Shown here: positions 5,371 through 5,510 of the stretch, one piece after another
Layout: each line of letters begins with the position of its first letter
Numbering within the stretch: position 1 is the stretch's first letter
From: Clostridiales bacterium
GTDB taxonomy: Bacteria; Bacillota; Clostridia; Christensenellales; Aristaeellaceae
Length of the DNA stretch: 5,510 nt
Assembly (NCBI GenBank): GCA_012513735.1
Contig: JAAZBR010000083.1
Coordinates: 1 to 5,510 of the forward strand
Direction of reading: 5' to 3'
The notes under the pieces: model-generated
Told to the model about the DNA's origin: nothing
What the model saw: the letters and a program-made list of their open reading frames with translations, nothing else
The model's database searches: none
Translations under genes and position numbers: made by a program

Positions 5371-5510
5371 TTTTATGTCGTTATGAGAGCATACCGCCCC
5401 GTCCTGTGCTATACATATGCTGACAGCCGGATTAGCGGCGTATTTGCCGGGAGCAGGTCAAGCAACAGGAAGGGAGGCCGCGCCGGGCTTAAGCCGGTCG
5501 AAATCATAGA
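5371..5510. other. Right-edge stretch without a supported gene
   Basis: I see no supported gene, RNA or mobile element here. A 10-bp palindrome, GGCTTAAGCC, lies at 5486-5495. Two minus-strand frames are open at the window edge and stop at 5458 and 5409; either could be the tail of a gene outside the window, but neither has recognisable content. A plus-strand 30-codon frame from ATG 5417 has no SD. Confidence 0.5.

Noticed and set aside
5417..5509. A 30-codon plus-strand frame from ATG 5417 to TAG
   Set aside because: No SD before the ATG, Ala/Gly-rich random-looking product, and no family resemblance.
5409..5510. Minus-strand frames open at the right edge, ending at 5458 (tail YDFDRLKPGAASLPVA) or 5409
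   Set aside because: Either could be the C-terminus of a neighbouring gene, but both are too short, unrecognisable and compete with each other. More sequence to the right would decide.
5421..5510. Possible riboswitch or structured RNA leader for a gene to the right
   Set aside because: I compared it by eye with common classes (cobalamin, FMN, TPP, THF, guanidine, fluoride) and found no conserved core; only a GGCTTAAGCC palindrome is present.

Overview
The window carries six protein-coding genes and looks like chromosomal DNA from an anaerobic Firmicute, most likely a gut clostridium of the Oscillospirales/Ruminococcaceae type. That placement is an inference. It rests on strong GGAGG-type Shine-Dalgarno sites before nearly every gene, fairly high GC (roughly 55-60% by eye), a clostridial-style feoA-feoB pair followed by a tiny FeoB-associated Cys-rich membrane protein, and tight operon packing. 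No rRNA, tRNA, CRISPR array, insertion sequence or phage gene was found.

Left block, plus strand (1-1075): a small VOC-fold (glyoxalase/bleomycin-resistance type) protein lacks the usual metal ligands at the positions I aligned by eye. It is followed 41 bases later by a 220-residue HD-domain metal-dependent phosphohydrolase. The two are probably co-transcribed; their substrates are unknown.

Centre block, minus strand (3655-1125): a ferrous iron uptake operon in the order feoA, feoB, Cys-rich small protein. feoA and feoB overlap by ATGA. The small gene starts at GTG, is 56 codons long, and is easy to miss because its opposite strand carries a longer shadow frame. FeoB has a complete GTPase domain and membrane part, plus an unusual Arg-rich N-terminal extension. 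Between feoB and the small gene lies an unexplained 20-codon frame that touches both neighbours. This operon converges on the HD gene across a 49-base gap with no convincing terminator.

Right block, minus strand (5249-3762): a 495-residue protein has an N-terminal helix-turn-helix and a long C-terminal part that I do not recognise. It is read in the same direction as feoAB and sits 106 bases upstream of feoA, so a role in controlling iron uptake is possible but unproven. Its upstream region is AT-rich and holds a plausible promoter, a dyad inside the promoter spacer and a perfect 14-bp palindrome, which suggests autoregulation or control by another DNA-binding protein. From about 5372 to 5510 I see no supported gene.

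The most useful second looks are the regulator of unknown family, the feoB-to-small-gene junction, the Arg-rich FeoB start and the operator-like palindromes.
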